Of a DNA stretch of 64,000 bases, positions 1-8,760 are shown piece after piece. The DNA lies in NCBI GenBank assembly GCA_018606805.1, contig JAGYWI010000001.1:124001-188000 (forward strand), in the 5' to 3' direction. The stretch comes from Candidatus Magnetomicrobium cryptolimnococcus. Lineage in GTDB: Bacteria > Nitrospirota > Thermodesulfovibrionia > Thermodesulfovibrionales > Magnetobacteriaceae. The translations under genes and the position numbers were made by a program. The number at the start of each line of letters is the position of its first letter. The first letter of the stretch is position 1. The notes under the pieces were generated by a model. The model was not told the DNA's origin, made no database searches, and saw only the letters and a program-made list of their open reading frames with translations.

Positions 1-1
1 G

Positions 2-220
2 AGTGCCCTTGTTACTTCACGTATGAAGTGTGCTGTTGTTAAGGTTAATAAGGCAAACGTACGAGTGAGGCCGGCCGACAATGCTGATATGACTAATATA
101 AGTCCTGTAAATAAATATTATGCCTTTAAGGTATTAAGAATAAGTAATAATTGGGTACAGGTTAAGGATGAAAATAATAATGCAGGGTGGATAAATAAAG
201 AGCTTATCTGGATTAATTAA
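2..220 (+). CDS. SH3-like domain protein, 5'-truncated by window edge
   Basis: The reading frame is open to the left edge, so the start probably lies outside the window; an internal ATG at 23 is the first visible start codon. The visible 72 or so codons resemble a bacterial SH3 (SH3b) domain: a VNVR-like segment (KANVRVRP) opens it, and a WVQVKDENNNAGWI segment matches the usual W-V-x-V...G-W-I ending. Such domains are generally extracytoplasmic and bind peptidoglycan or protein ligands. A signal peptide or a second SH3 copy may lie upstream, out of view. The kinase gene starts 52 bases downstream on the same strand. The fold call rests on this short pattern only. Confidence 0.6.
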   Translation, partial: SALVTSRMKCAVVKVNKANVRVRPADNADMTNISPVNKYYAFKVLRISNNWVQVKDENNNAGWINKELIWIN

Positions 221-272
221 TGTTATAATACGGATAAATAAATTACTGTTTAGTTGGTTTGTATTCATTATT

Positions 273-3200
273 ATGATAAAAAAGAACTCATTGGCCGAAA
301 GCGTATTTTCAAGTTCACCTGATATAATAGTTATAGTGGATGAAAGACGCAGGATTATTGGTTACAATAAAAGTGCTGAAAATGCCTTTGGCTATACCAC
401 GGATGAAGTGTTTGGCAAGCATGTGGATATATTATACGCCAATGTAGCTGATGGTGAGAAAATCAATAGCACAATTAAAACTCTTGGATACTTCTACGGA
501 GAGGTTACAAATAGGCGCAAAAATGGTCAAACCTTTGTTGCCTCTTTGTCGTCATCAAAGTTGCTGGCAGATGATGGCTCTTTAATTGGATATATGGGGA
601 TATCAAGGGATATTACCCACTATAAAGAGGCAGAGGCTCTTTTAAAAACATCGCAGGAAAGACTTAAGGAAAGTGAGGAAAAGTATCACAATCTATTTAA
701 GATAGAGTCTGCTTCTATTGTCATATTTGATACGCTAACAGGCCTTTTTCTTGATGCTAACGATGCGGCATTTATGCTTTATGGTTATGATAAAGAGGAG
801 TTTTTACAGCTAAATTATACAGATATAATATACCAAAAAGAAGACATACTAAAAGACATTGAAAGTGTTGTTACTGGTATGTGCGTACATGTACCTTTTT
901 GTAGACACATAAGAAAAGATGGTACTGTATTTCCAGCAGATATGGTAGCTGGTTCATATGTTTACAAAGGCAAGAAGGTCGTTTGTGCTATCATTAGGGA
1001 TATTACACTTAGAAAACGTACGGAAGAGCGCCTTCAAAAACTCAATAAAGTGTTTTTAAAACTTGGGACAGATTACGATAAGAATATAAATCTATTTACT
1101 GAAACGTGTGGGGAGCTGCTTCGTGCCATAGAGAGTTTTTATTGTAGGTGTGATGATAATACCGTTAATATCATCGGACAGTGGAGTTGTACACGTGATA
1201 GACAGCAGATGGACACTATTCACCAAGCCATTTGCCAAGAAGCACTTAATAATGAAACGCAGACGATGAAAATTCTTCGTAGAAGGCAGTGTAGAAAGAG
1301 GCTTGAAGCTTATACGCATGAGAAACTGGAGTATGATACGATTGTAACCTATCCGGTACGGTGTTATGGTTCAGTTGTTGGGGCTATCTGTGTATTGTAC
1401 GAGGTGGATTATGAACTTGACGAAAAAGACAAGGAAATACTTGAAATAACGGCAATAGCCATTAAAATAGAGGAAGAGCGTAAGATTACCCATGATATTC
1501 TTAAAGAAAAAACGCAGTTGCTTGGGTTAATCAATAAAAACCTTGAAGAAGAAAGAGGGATTTTCTACGGCGGGCCAGTTGTTGTTTTTAAAAGAAAAAA
1601 TGAAGAGGGACTTCCCGTTGAGTATGTTTCATCCAATGTGGAAGAAATACTTGGCTATACGGTAGATGATTTTCTGTCCGGAAGGTTACTTTTTTTGTCC
1701 ATTATCTTTGTTAATGATATAAAACACGTAAAAAAAGAAATAGAACGTGCTATAAATATTGGGACATCGCAACTGGATATAGAATATAGGATGGTTAGTA
1801 GGGATAATAGAACCTTATGGTTTCGGGATATTATTACGCTTATAAAAGATAAGGATGGGCGGGTTACACATATCTTTGGATATATTATAGATATAACAAA
1901 GACAAAAGAAATAGAGTTGCTGTTTACCTCAATTTTTAAAAACGCAGCGGAAGGCATATGGGTAACCAATAATTATTATGAGTTAATTGACCTAAATAGT
2001 GCAATGTGCGATATACTTGGTCTTCAAAAGAAAGAAGCCGTAGGGCAGAGTATATACAAATACGTTGATGCTAAAAGTTTATTAACGTTAAAAGAGGCAA
2101 TTATAAGCAGTCAAGAAGGGGTCAAGCGCCAGTTTGAAGCAGTATTAAAAAATAAAAATGGCAGGCAAATAGAGTGCCTTTGTAATACCGGCATTTTATA
2201 TGATATTTCGGGTAAAGTTTCTGGCTATTTTACGTTTTTCAACGATTTGTCAGAACGTAAGACTATAGAGACAGCTTTAAAGGAAAGCGAGGAGATGTTC
2301 CGCACGCTTGCCGAGGGCTCTTTGGCAGGTGTTATCCTGTACCACGAAACATTCGTTTATGTTAATCCTGCCACTGAAAATATAACAGGCTACAGCGCTG
2401 AAGAGCTGTTAAAAATGTCTCCGTGGGAGATTTTACACAAAGATTTTAGGCAAAAGAGCAAAGAAATAGACATCAAAAGAATAGAAGGGGCAAGGCTGCC
2501 GTATCTATATAATAATGCCAAAATAGTGCGTAAAAACGGTGAAGAGAAATGGGTGCAGATGTTTACAAACACTGTAGAGCACAAGGGCAAGTATTTAGGG
2601 CTTGGTACAATAATAGACATAACAGAGCGGGTTAAGTTTGAGCAACAACTACAAGAGTTAAACAGCAATCTTGAACGGCGTGTTACGGAAGCGGTTAAAA
2701 AACACCGGGAAAAAGAGGAACTATTAATACAGCAATCGAAGTTGGCCTCTATGGGGGAGATGATCGGGGCTATTGCGCACCAGTGGCGTCAGCCTCTAAA
2801 CATCTTGTCCATCTTAGTGCAAGACTTAGAGGAGGCTTTTACTATGGGAGAGCTTGATAAACACTATATAACTGAAACAACAAATAACTGTATGGAACAA
2901 ATCACGCATATGTCAAAGACAGTGGATGATTTCCGCAGGTTTTTTGTCCCATCTAAAACCAAAGTAATCTTTGATGCTAAAAAGGCTATAGATGAGGTGC
3001 TTTCACTTATTTCTATTCAACTAAAACAGTTTGCCATTGAAATCCAATATGATGTAAAAGCCCCCTTGCCATGTAACATATATGGTTATCCAAATGAGTT
3101 CAAACAGGTTATTCTTAATATTTTAAATAATGCTAAAGAGGCTGTTGCAAATAAAACAAAACGTAGAATCTCTATAGAGCTGACTACGCACGATGACACC

Positions 3201-3443
3201 ACTATTATAGAGATATGCGACAGCGGTGGTGGTATTAAAGAAGATTATATAGATAAAATATTTGAGCCGTACTTTACAACCAAAGGCAAAGGACACGGTA
3301 CAGGCATTGGCCTTTACATGTCTAAAACTATTATGGAAAAAAGCATGAATGGGCTAATCTCCGTTAGTAATAAGGGAAATGGGGCACTCTTTACGCTTAA
3401 ACTGCCAAATAAACTAAGCAACGAGGTTAATAATGAAAGATAA
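273..3443 (+). CDS. multi-PAS/GAF sensor histidine kinase
   Basis: This is a 1056-residue sensor kinase with no obvious membrane segment, so probably cytoplasmic. In order I see PAS (about 8-125), PAS (about 135-250), a GAF-like region (about 250-405), PAS (about 430-548), PAS (about 550-670) and PAS (about 675-800), several ending in the PAC-type RDIT/IDIT signature. A short coiled coil leads to the dimerisation domain. The phospho-acceptor is His836 in IAHQWRQPLN, an H-box variant common in Nitrospirota and Delta/Epsilonproteobacteria. The ATPase domain shows the N box (NNAKEAV, about 950), DSGGGI and a glycine-rich GTGIGL segment (about 1008). No receiver domain is attached and no partner regulator is adjacent. 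Its last 11 bases overlap the HNH gene. The signal sensed is unknown. The ATG at 273 has no clear ribosome binding site. Confidence 0.93.
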   Translation: MIKKNSLAESVFSSSPDIIVIVDERRRIIGYNKSAENAFGYTTDEVFGKHVDILYANVADGEKINSTIKTLGYFYGEVTNRRKNGQTFVASLSSSKLLADDGSLIGYMGISRDITHYKEAEALLKTSQERLKESEEKYHNLFKIESASIVIFDTLTGLFLDANDAAFMLYGYDKEEFLQLNYTDIIYQKEDILKDIESVVTGMCVHVPFCRHIRKDGTVFPADMVAGSYVYKGKKVVCAIIRDITLRKRTEERLQKLNKVFLKLGTDYDKNINLFTETCGELLRAIESFYCRCDDNTVNIIGQWSCTRDRQQMDTIHQAICQEALNNETQTMKILRRRQCRKRLEAYTHEKLEYDTIVTYPVRCYGSVVGAICVLYEVDYELDEKDKEILEITAIAIKIEEERKITHDILKEKTQLLGLINKNLEEERGIFYGGPVVVFKRKNEEGLPVEYVSSNVEEILGYTVDDFLSGRLLFLSIIFVNDIKHVKKEIERAINIGTSQLDIEYRMVSRDNRTLWFRDIITLIKDKDGRVTHIFGYIIDITKTKEIELLFTSIFKNAAEGIWVTNNYYELIDLNSAMCDILGLQKKEAVGQSIYKYVDAKSLLTLKEAIISSQEGVKRQFEAVLKNKNGRQIECLCNTGILYDISGKVSGYFTFFNDLSERKTIETALKESEEMFRTLAEGSLAGVILYHETFVYVNPATENITGYSAEELLKMSPWEILHKDFRQKSKEIDIKRIEGARLPYLYNNAKIVRKNGEEKWVQMFTNTVEHKGKYLGLGTIIDITERVKFEQQLQELNSNLERRVTEAVKKHREKEELLIQQSKLASMGEMIGAIAHQWRQPLNILSILVQDLEEAFTMGELDKHYITETTNNCMEQITHMSKTVDDFRRFFVPSKTKVIFDAKKAIDEVLSLISIQLKQFAIEIQYDVKAPLPCNIYGYPNEFKQVILNILNNAKEAVANKTKRRISIELTTHDDTTIIEICDSGGGIKEDYIDKIFEPYFTTKGKGHGTGIGLYMSKTIMEKSMNGLISVSNKGNGALFTLKLPNKLSNEVNNER

Positions 3444-3780
3444 TAAAACTTTTCGCTTGAAAAATAAATCATCTAAACCAAGAAAGGTCAAATCCGATAA
3501 ACCGCTTGAAGAGATAATAAAGGACCTAAAGACAGGACAAAAAGGCGACAGCTCCAACTACCGTGAGCAATCACTAAAAATTCATGGCCTTATCTGTGCA
3601 AAATGTGGCAGAGAGTTTGACATTAAAAATAAGTACATGTTAACAGTCCACCACAAAGACGGTAACCACAGTAATAACCCGCAAGATGGCTCTAATTGGG
3701 AAAATCTCTGCTCATACTGCCATGACGACGAACACAGTAGGGCAGTGCTCGGTGATTACTTGCACGGTGAAAGGGGCTAA
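3433..3780 (+). CDS. HNH endonuclease, YajD-like
   Basis: A 115-residue protein with a basic N-terminal tail and an HNH nuclease fold. CAKCG (about 56-60) and CSYCHDDEH (about 93-101) supply two zinc-binding CxxC pairs, and the central VHHKDGN segment carries the catalytic histidine of the beta-beta-alpha metal site. Size and motif order match the YajD-type stand-alone HNH proteins, whose biological role is poorly known. The start overlaps the 3' end of the histidine kinase by 11 bases, suggesting translational coupling, and a glycosyltransferase follows 7 bases later. There is no phage or restriction context here, so a defence role would be speculation. Confidence 0.85.
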   Translation: MKDNKTFRLKNKSSKPRKVKSDKPLEEIIKDLKTGQKGDSSNYREQSLKIHGLICAKCGREFDIKNKYMLTVHHKDGNHSNNPQDGSNWENLCSYCHDDEHSRAVLGDYLHGERG

Positions 3781-3787
3781 TTTTATT

Positions 3788-4756
3788 ATGAAAGCTTCTG
3801 TGATAATACCGGCATATAATGCACAAAAAACTATAGGTATGTGTTTAGATGCCCTAATGAAGCAAACTTACACGGATTACGAGGTAATAGTTATAGATGA
3901 TGGTTCATCAGATAATACGGCAAGTATAGTAAATGCCTATCCAGTAAGATACGTAAGACAAGAAAACTCAGGACCTGCTTGTGCTAGAAACCGTGGGGTT
4001 AGCCTTTCAAGCGGTGAAGTTATCCTCTTTACTGATTCAGACTGTATACCATCACAAAACTGGATAAGCGAAATGGTAAGCGTGTTTGAAGCCGATCCAG
4101 AGGTGGTTGCTATAAAAGGTGTATATAAAACCAATCAAAGTCAGTTGATAGCGCGCTTTGCGCAGGCTGAGTTTGAGGAACGATATGATATATGCCAAAA
4201 GTCTAAAACCATATCTATGGTAGATACTTATTCTGCAGCATATAAAAAGGACATATTTACGACAGCCGGTGGGTTTGATGAGTCTTTCCCCACAGCAAAT
4301 AACGAGGATACGGAGCTTTCATACAAGATGTCATCTAAAGGCTACAAAATGGTATTTAACCCGAAGGTAGTGGTGTATCACCTTGGACATCCATCAAGCG
4401 TGTGGGATTATATGAGGAAGAAGTTTTGGCGTGGCTACTGGCGCATGGTTGTTTATAAAAGATTCCCAGCTAAGATGATTAAAGATGCCTATACCCCCCA
4501 AACCCTTAAAATCCAAATACTGCTTTTATTTATGATTTTGATAGCAGTGGTGGGGCAATTGGTAGTTCCTTCAATGTTATATCTGACAGGGATAATAGGT
4601 GTAGCGTTTTTTCTAACAACTATACCTTTTATGTTGAAAACAATAAAAAGAGACCTGCTTATAGGTGTAGTGTCCCCTTTATATTTAGTACTAAGGGCGT
4701 TAGCTATTGGAGGGGGCGTTTTTTACTATTTTGTAAAGAAAAAATTAAACGATTAA
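3788..4756 (+). CDS. family 2 glycosyltransferase, membrane-anchored
   Basis: GT2-type glycosyltransferase of 322 residues. The N-terminus has the nucleotide-sugar fold (ASVIIPAYNAQKTIG, then DDGSSDNT), followed by the metal-binding DSD in LFTDSDCIPS and an acceptor-side acidic motif (NNEDTELSY). Two hydrophobic stretches near the C-terminus (about 245-300) should anchor it in the inner membrane. An in-frame extension to 3686 would run inside the HNH gene, so the ATG at 3788, 7 bases after the HNH stop, is preferred. The likely role is sugar transfer onto a lipid- or membrane-linked acceptor; donor and acceptor cannot be read from sequence. A MITE-like repeat follows. Confidence 0.88.
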   Translation: MKASVIIPAYNAQKTIGMCLDALMKQTYTDYEVIVIDDGSSDNTASIVNAYPVRYVRQENSGPACARNRGVSLSSGEVILFTDSDCIPSQNWISEMVSVFEADPEVVAIKGVYKTNQSQLIARFAQAEFEERYDICQKSKTISMVDTYSAAYKKDIFTTAGGFDESFPTANNEDTELSYKMSSKGYKMVFNPKVVVYHLGHPSSVWDYMRKKFWRGYWRMVVYKRFPAKMIKDAYTPQTLKIQILLLFMILIAVVGQLVVPSMLYLTGIIGVAFFLTTIPFMLKTIKRDLLIGVVSPLYLVLRALAIGGGVFYYFVKKKLND

Positions 4757-4797
4757 AAAGTAAAAATGAATAAAAGATTTTTGAGATGTAAACCTTT

Positions 4798-4954
4798 TAT
4801 AGCGCATTTCGATTTGATAGGTAACAAAAAATTAAGGGCTTGCCCCTAGGCTCGCCCCTACAAAAATACATGTATTGTAGTGGCAGACCTTTCGAGTGTC
4901 TGCCCTATTTTATTATCTACACTTTGTGTCCTTATCAAATCGAAATGTGCTATA
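4798..4954. repeat. MITE-like element, copy 1
   Basis: About 157 bp bounded by 22-bp inverted ends: 4798-4819 (TATAGCGCATTTCGATTTG...) and 4933-4954, with one mismatch. The ends begin in TATA, which would fit insertion at a TA dinucleotide. The interior has nested short palindromes (GGGC...GCCC, GGCAGAC...GTCTGCC). It has no coding capacity. A second copy with the same ends and a similar interior lies at 46426-46575. It sits between two convergent genes. Confidence 0.75.
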
Positions 4955-5054
4955 AATTTGTGAAACTTTATTTAGGCAATATTTATGCCACACGGTATTG
5001 ATATCCAATCCATATAATTAACAACTATACCAATATTCAAAGTTTTATTAAATC

Positions 5055-5780
5055 TTATACTGTCATGTCCTCTAATATTTTGTTTGCTGCTTCAACAGGG
5101 TTATCAGCCTTGAGTATAGGCCTTCCAACTACTATGTAATCAGCCCCTAAGGCAATAGCCTCTTTTGGCGTAGTTACCCGTTTTTGATCATCCTTTGTAG
5201 ACCACAAGGGGCGTATGCCTGGTGTAAGGATAATAAAATCTTTGCCACAATTATTCCTTATTGCCTGAATTTCTTGTGGAGAAGCTACAACACCATTTAT
5301 CCCTGAGTGTTTCGCAAGATTAGCTAAATAAACCACATGTTCCGTTAGCTCTCTTCTAACGCCAAGTTCAGTTGTTAACATGTAATCATTTATGCTGGTT
5401 AACACCGTAACAGCCAAAATTAAAGGTTTAGCTGTACCTAATTTTTGTGCCTCTTTATTTACAGCCTCTACAGTTGCTTGCATCATCTCAGAACCTCCGC
5501 TTGCATGTATGTTAAACATGTGTACACCTAACTTAACAACCTCTTTAGCTGCGCTTGCTACAGTATTAGGAATATCGTGGTATTTTAAATCTAAAAATAC
5601 CTTTCCTCCTATATTTATTATTTCCTTTATAACCCTAGGTCCTTCTTTGGTAAACAATTGCTTACCAACCTTAAATATCCCCACAGAAGATACCAGCACT
5701 CTTGCAAGCCTAATAGCCTCCTCTATATTGTCTACATCCAGAGCGATACATAATTTTTCTTTTATGTCATATGTTACCAT
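5055..5780 (-). CDS. pyrF: orotidine 5'-phosphate decarboxylase
   Basis: Catalyses the last step of de novo UMP synthesis, decarboxylating OMP to UMP in the cytoplasm. The 241-residue protein has the family pattern throughout: LCIALDVDN at the N-terminus, FKVGKQLF, the catalytic Asp-x-Lys-x-x-Asp in FLDLKYHDIPNT, FNIHASGG, and the phosphate-binding ILTPGIRP and DYIVVGRPI near the C-terminus. Length is normal for the short bacterial (non-fused) form. The ATG at 5780 is preceded on the minus strand by a GGAGGG ribosome binding site. It is the last gene of a minus-strand run but is separated by 170 bases from the glycosyltransferase upstream, so it probably has its own promoter. Confidence 0.97.
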   Translation of the reverse strand: MVTYDIKEKLCIALDVDNIEEAIRLARVLVSSVGIFKVGKQLFTKEGPRVIKEIINIGGKVFLDLKYHDIPNTVASAAKEVVKLGVHMFNIHASGGSEMMQATVEAVNKEAQKLGTAKPLILAVTVLTSINDYMLTTELGVRRELTEHVVYLANLAKHSGINGVVASPQEIQAIRNNCGKDFIILTPGIRPLWSTKDDQKRVTTPKEAIALGADYIVVGRPILKADNPVEAANKILEDMTV

Positions 5781-5950
5781 AACTAAATTCCCTCCAATTA
5801 TTATGATAATATCTTAAATTTATCATAAATAACGATATAATATCAAGATATTATGATGAGAAAGTATACAAATAAATAGACAGACTACTTTTTGGGCATT
5901 TATGGGAAGGGTAAGCAACAGAACTTCAACTTGTTTAATCTTCACTATGG

Positions 5951-6871
5951 TTATTTGTAGCTCACTTCTTTATTAAAAAATGAAAGTACCACGCCAATGA
6001 AAAAGCCAAGCCCGAACATACCGTGCGTCTTTAGTTTTGTGTTAACTGGAATAAATATTTGTGGTAAGTGTCTCATACCGTTTAAAAGTATCAAAGACCA
6101 TACAACGAATGGGTACCTGTGTCTAAGGTTACCAAAGGAAAGACCAACAGCTTTTGCCTTATTTAGACTATTGAGTATATACGGCGGATGGTAGTATTGA
6201 ATGAGCGAGGTATAAGAGTGTTTTTTGCCAGCTGCTATAAAACGTATTAAAAACTCTACCTCTTCTTGTCCAACTATGTTTGAAACAAAACCACCAAGCT
6301 CGGCAATAGCCTCGCGCGTATAGCCTGTGCAGCGATTTGATGGAAAGAACGGGTCGTGGAAATCGTACCTATCTTTAATTGTGCAAAAGCTGGCACTTCC
6401 ACGTGGCACTACTGAATCAACACCGGCTTTGGCAAATTCATTTAGGAAAAGGCTTAGGAAATCTCTTTGATGTATTAGTGTATCGTCATCAAGAAACAGT
6501 ATATATTTGCCGCTACTATTTATTAAACCGATGTTTCTTGAGTATCCCATTTTGCCAAAGTTATCCAAAAGTGGTACATATTTTATGTTAAGTTTATCTT
6601 CTAATTTTTGAGCAAATTTTACAGCTGTCTTTTTTCCAGCCTCTGTACCGCCTCTGTCTTCTATAAGCACAACTTCAAACCTACTTTTGTCTAAACTTTG
6701 GGAGCTTAGACAAAACAATATGCCTTCCAAGAGGTCTATCCTTCCGTAGAAATTAATAATACATGAAAGCTCTATACTGCTATCAACGGTTGACAATAGA
6801 TTTGCGTCTGCCTTTAGTGGAAATGGAAATACTTTATATAGAAACTGAAGGATTTTTTTTCTAATATCCAT
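5951..6871 (-). CDS. family 2 glycosyltransferase
   Basis: A 306-residue GT2 protein. IINFYGRIDLLEG opens the nucleotide-sugar domain, EDRGGTEAG replaces the usual DDGSxD turn, and LFLDDDTLIH provides the DxD metal site at about residue 125. A QEEVEFLIRF segment near 200 gives the conserved ED-type acidic pair. Hydrophobic stretches after about residue 240 suggest one or two membrane contacts. It lies 26 bases downstream of the UbiA-family prenyltransferase on the same strand and is probably co-transcribed. The pair could make and use a polyprenyl-phosphate-linked sugar, but the sugar is not determinable here. The minus-strand AAGGAG site lies about 13 bases from the ATG, rather far. Confidence 0.82.
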   Translation of the reverse strand: MDIRKKILQFLYKVFPFPLKADANLLSTVDSSIELSCIINFYGRIDLLEGILFCLSSQSLDKSRFEVVLIEDRGGTEAGKKTAVKFAQKLEDKLNIKYVPLLDNFGKMGYSRNIGLINSSGKYILFLDDDTLIHQRDFLSLFLNEFAKAGVDSVVPRGSASFCTIKDRYDFHDPFFPSNRCTGYTREAIAELGGFVSNIVGQEEVEFLIRFIAAGKKHSYTSLIQYYHPPYILNSLNKAKAVGLSFGNLRHRYPFVVWSLILLNGMRHLPQIFIPVNTKLKTHGMFGLGFFIGVVLSFFNKEVSYK

Positions 6872-6897
6872 AATTTGTTCACATTCTCCTTATTTAA

Positions 6898-7746
6898 TCA
6901 ATTGTATCTTATTATTGCAACAAGTGCCATCCACAAAATGAGTGTGATTAAAAGCCACTTGTCTGAAAAAAGGGCATCTGTTGGGTCTCCAAAGCCGATT
7001 TTTGAAACCATTAAATAGCGAAAAAGCCCAAACGTAGCTACTGGCACTGTATATATTAATTGAGGTGATTCCTCAATTGTGTACAGGGCATAGGCTATTA
7101 GCGACGAGGATGAACTAATGACAAGAATTTCCTTTAAGGTGCTCTTTGTGTACTCACTGAGGCTTTTTCTGTGTACATCGGCATTAACAGTTAAAAGATA
7201 CACCTCACCAAGTCGTTTGCCACTAGCAAGCATTAATGAAACCATAAACATTGTTAGCAGCAGCCAGTTTGATACGACAATATCAAAAGCAGCCCCACCT
7301 GCCATAACCCGTATTACAAATCCAGAGGCTATAGCAAAGATGTCAACAAGCGCCCTGTCTTTTAAATAAAATGTGTAGCCAGCCTGAATTACTAAATATA
7401 AAAGCGTATAAAAAAGAAACTGAAGCCCCATCATATATGCAACAATAATGGTTAACATAAATAGCAATGCTGCTAAAACAAGGGCTTCTCTAATGCTAAC
7501 GCAGCCGCAGGCTATGGGTCTTGATTTCTTTTTAGGGTGAAAGCTGTCTTTTTTTCTATCCACAATATCGTTTATAATGTACACAGTGCTTGCGCACGCA
7601 CAAAAGGCAAAAAACGACGGGATAGCATGAAATAAAGAGCGGCTTTGGAAAACTACACCTGCAAAAAATGGGGCCGCAAATATGAGCAGGTTTTTAATCC
7701 AGTGTTTCGGACGTAAAAGCGTTACATACAAGGTTATCTTGTGCAT
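6898..7746 (-). CDS. UbiA-family prenyltransferase, decaprenyl-phosphate phosphoribosyltransferase-like
   Basis: Integral membrane prenyltransferase of 282 residues with about eight hydrophobic helices. The start LLRPKHWIKNLLIFAAPFF is characteristic of the branch that includes actinobacterial 5-phosphoribosyl-1-pyrophosphate:decaprenyl-phosphate transferases. The first Asp-rich motif reads NDIVDRKKD (about 60-68), followed by HPKKKSRPI, as in that branch. Those enzymes move phosphoribose from PRPP onto polyprenyl phosphate, giving a precursor of lipid-linked ribose or arabinose. No epimerase of the DprE1/DprE2 kind is visible nearby, so the end product is open. It is adjacent to a GT2 gene. 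A menaquinone-type UbiA function is less likely given the N-terminal signature. Confidence 0.8.
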   Translation of the reverse strand: MHKITLYVTLLRPKHWIKNLLIFAAPFFAGVVFQSRSLFHAIPSFFAFCACASTVYIINDIVDRKKDSFHPKKKSRPIACGCVSIREALVLAALLFMLTIIVAYMMGLQFLFYTLLYLVIQAGYTFYLKDRALVDIFAIASGFVIRVMAGGAAFDIVVSNWLLLTMFMVSLMLASGKRLGEVYLLTVNADVHRKSLSEYTKSTLKEILVISSSSSLIAYALYTIEESPQLIYTVPVATFGLFRYLMVSKIGFGDPTDALFSDKWLLITLILWMALVAIIRYN

Positions 7747-7814
7747 GATTTACATAGTACTAAAATCTTCCTCTTGTGTCAATTTGTTTTCATAAGCGCA
7801 ATAGAGAAAACACG

Positions 7815-8111
7815 CTACTGTTTCGTTGCTAATACGCCAGTTTCTGGGTCATACGTATATAGATTGCTATCAAGCTCTATTCCCGTAGATTCTGTAATCT
7901 CAGCAATATCCTTCGGATACCTGCCCTCAGCACTTTTAAACATGGTAATAGCCTCTTGAAGCCTTTGAATATCCACCTGCTTACCAAACTGTTGCGTACC
8001 TTTATATTTATCTACAACCGTATCACTGTATTTTTCAACGGTATTTTTATTACCTTCATCACAAGAAATCATTAGTAGCATGGTAGTTAATAATATAATG
8101 TATAATTTCAT
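7815..8111 (-). CDS. small lipoprotein, unknown function
   Basis: A 98-residue precursor with a short hydrophobic signal and a lipobox LMISC, so Cys17 is the probable lipidation site and the mature protein is about 82 residues. The mature part contains a helical segment (VDIQRLQEAITMFKSAEGRY) followed by YPKD, which resembles the C-terminal portion of type II secretion pseudopilin G-like proteins; this is a resemblance only. An AAGGAGG ribosome binding site precedes the ATG at 8111. It diverges from the SxtJ-like gene and is 68 bases upstream of the prenyltransferase. Confidence 0.7.
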   Translation of the reverse strand: MKLYIILLTTMLLMISCDEGNKNTVEKYSDTVVDKYKGTQQFGKQVDIQRLQEAITMFKSAEGRYPKDIAEITESTGIELDSNLYTYDPETGVLATKQ

Positions 8112-8205
8112 ATGTTAACACCTCCTTAATGTTATTTTTCAAATTGATTTTACTAAAACTACTAATTAATTGTTATAATAACATTTTATAAAAGAATGTG
8201 CAAAA

Positions 8206-8598
8206 ATGAAAAAAATATTTAAAAGAAAGATAACACTCACCGAGGTTCGTGATGCTGGGATGGTGGTGGTTTTTATATTGCTGATTATTGCATATTGGCA
8301 GGGCAGTTTAGTGTTAATACCATATGCTATTTTCTTTTTGTTTATTAACATGCTTTGGCCAACTGCCTATAAGCCAGTAGCAATATTGTGGTTTGGCTTA
8401 GCAAATATATTAAATATAGTAATGTCGAAGGTTTTGTTAAGCATAGTGTTTTTCGTATTAGTTGTACCGGTTGGTCTTATAAGAAGGGTTATAGGGGCAG
8501 ATAGTCTACAGTTGAAAAAATGGAAAAAGGGAGACGTTTCAGCCTTTAGTGTACGTAACCATAAGTATAGTGCTACTGATATGGAAAGGCCTTACTGA
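8206..8598 (+). CDS. SxtJ-family membrane protein
   Basis: A 130-residue membrane protein with two hydrophobic segments near residues 18-52 and two near 60-95, then a basic, soluble tail ending in ATDMERPY. Topology, size and position directly upstream of a DUF5989 gene and a carbamoyltransferase match the SxtJ family, named after the saxitoxin cluster but widespread in surface-polysaccharide loci. Its molecular function is unknown; linkage suggests it helps or anchors the carbamoyltransferase at the membrane. DUF5989 starts 12 bases downstream. A TATAAT-like box at 8174 could be its -10 element. Confidence 0.78.
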   Translation: MKKIFKRKITLTEVRDAGMVVVFILLIIAYWQGSLVLIPYAIFFLFINMLWPTAYKPVAILWFGLANILNIVMSKVLLSIVFFVLVVPVGLIRRVIGADSLQLKKWKKGDVSAFSVRNHKYSATDMERPY

Positions 8599-8610
8599 GG
8601 GGGGATTGTA

Positions 8611-8760
8611 GTGGATTTTTTACGTGATATATGGGGGTTTTTAAGGGTACGTAAGAAATTTTGGCTTTTGCCGATGATAATAGTGCTATTGTTTTTTGGT
8701 CTAATTATTATTTTTGGTGGTGGCAGTGCTGTAGCACCATTTATATATACGCTTTTTTAG
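8611..8760 (+). CDS. DUF5989 family small membrane protein
   Basis: A 49-residue protein starting with GTG at 8611, preceded by a strong GAGGGGGGA ribosome binding site. The start VDFLRDIWGFLRVRKKFW and the following hydrophobic helix ending GGGSAVAPFIYTLF are typical of DUF5989, tiny single-span proteins found next to SxtJ and a carbamoyltransferase. Its stop codon abuts the carbamoyltransferase start. It is probably part of the same translationally coupled unit; the molecular role is unknown. Confidence 0.82.
   Translation: MDFLRDIWGFLRVRKKFWLLPMIIVLLFFGLIIIFGGGSAVAPFIYTLF

Noticed and set aside
3686-3787. Longer start for the glycosyltransferase
   Set aside because: It runs inside the HNH gene and adds residues unlike the GT2 family; ATG 3788 sits at the family start.
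5392-5817. 141-codon frame antisense to pyrF
   Set aside because: Lies opposite a clear pyrF gene; no motif or ribosome binding site.
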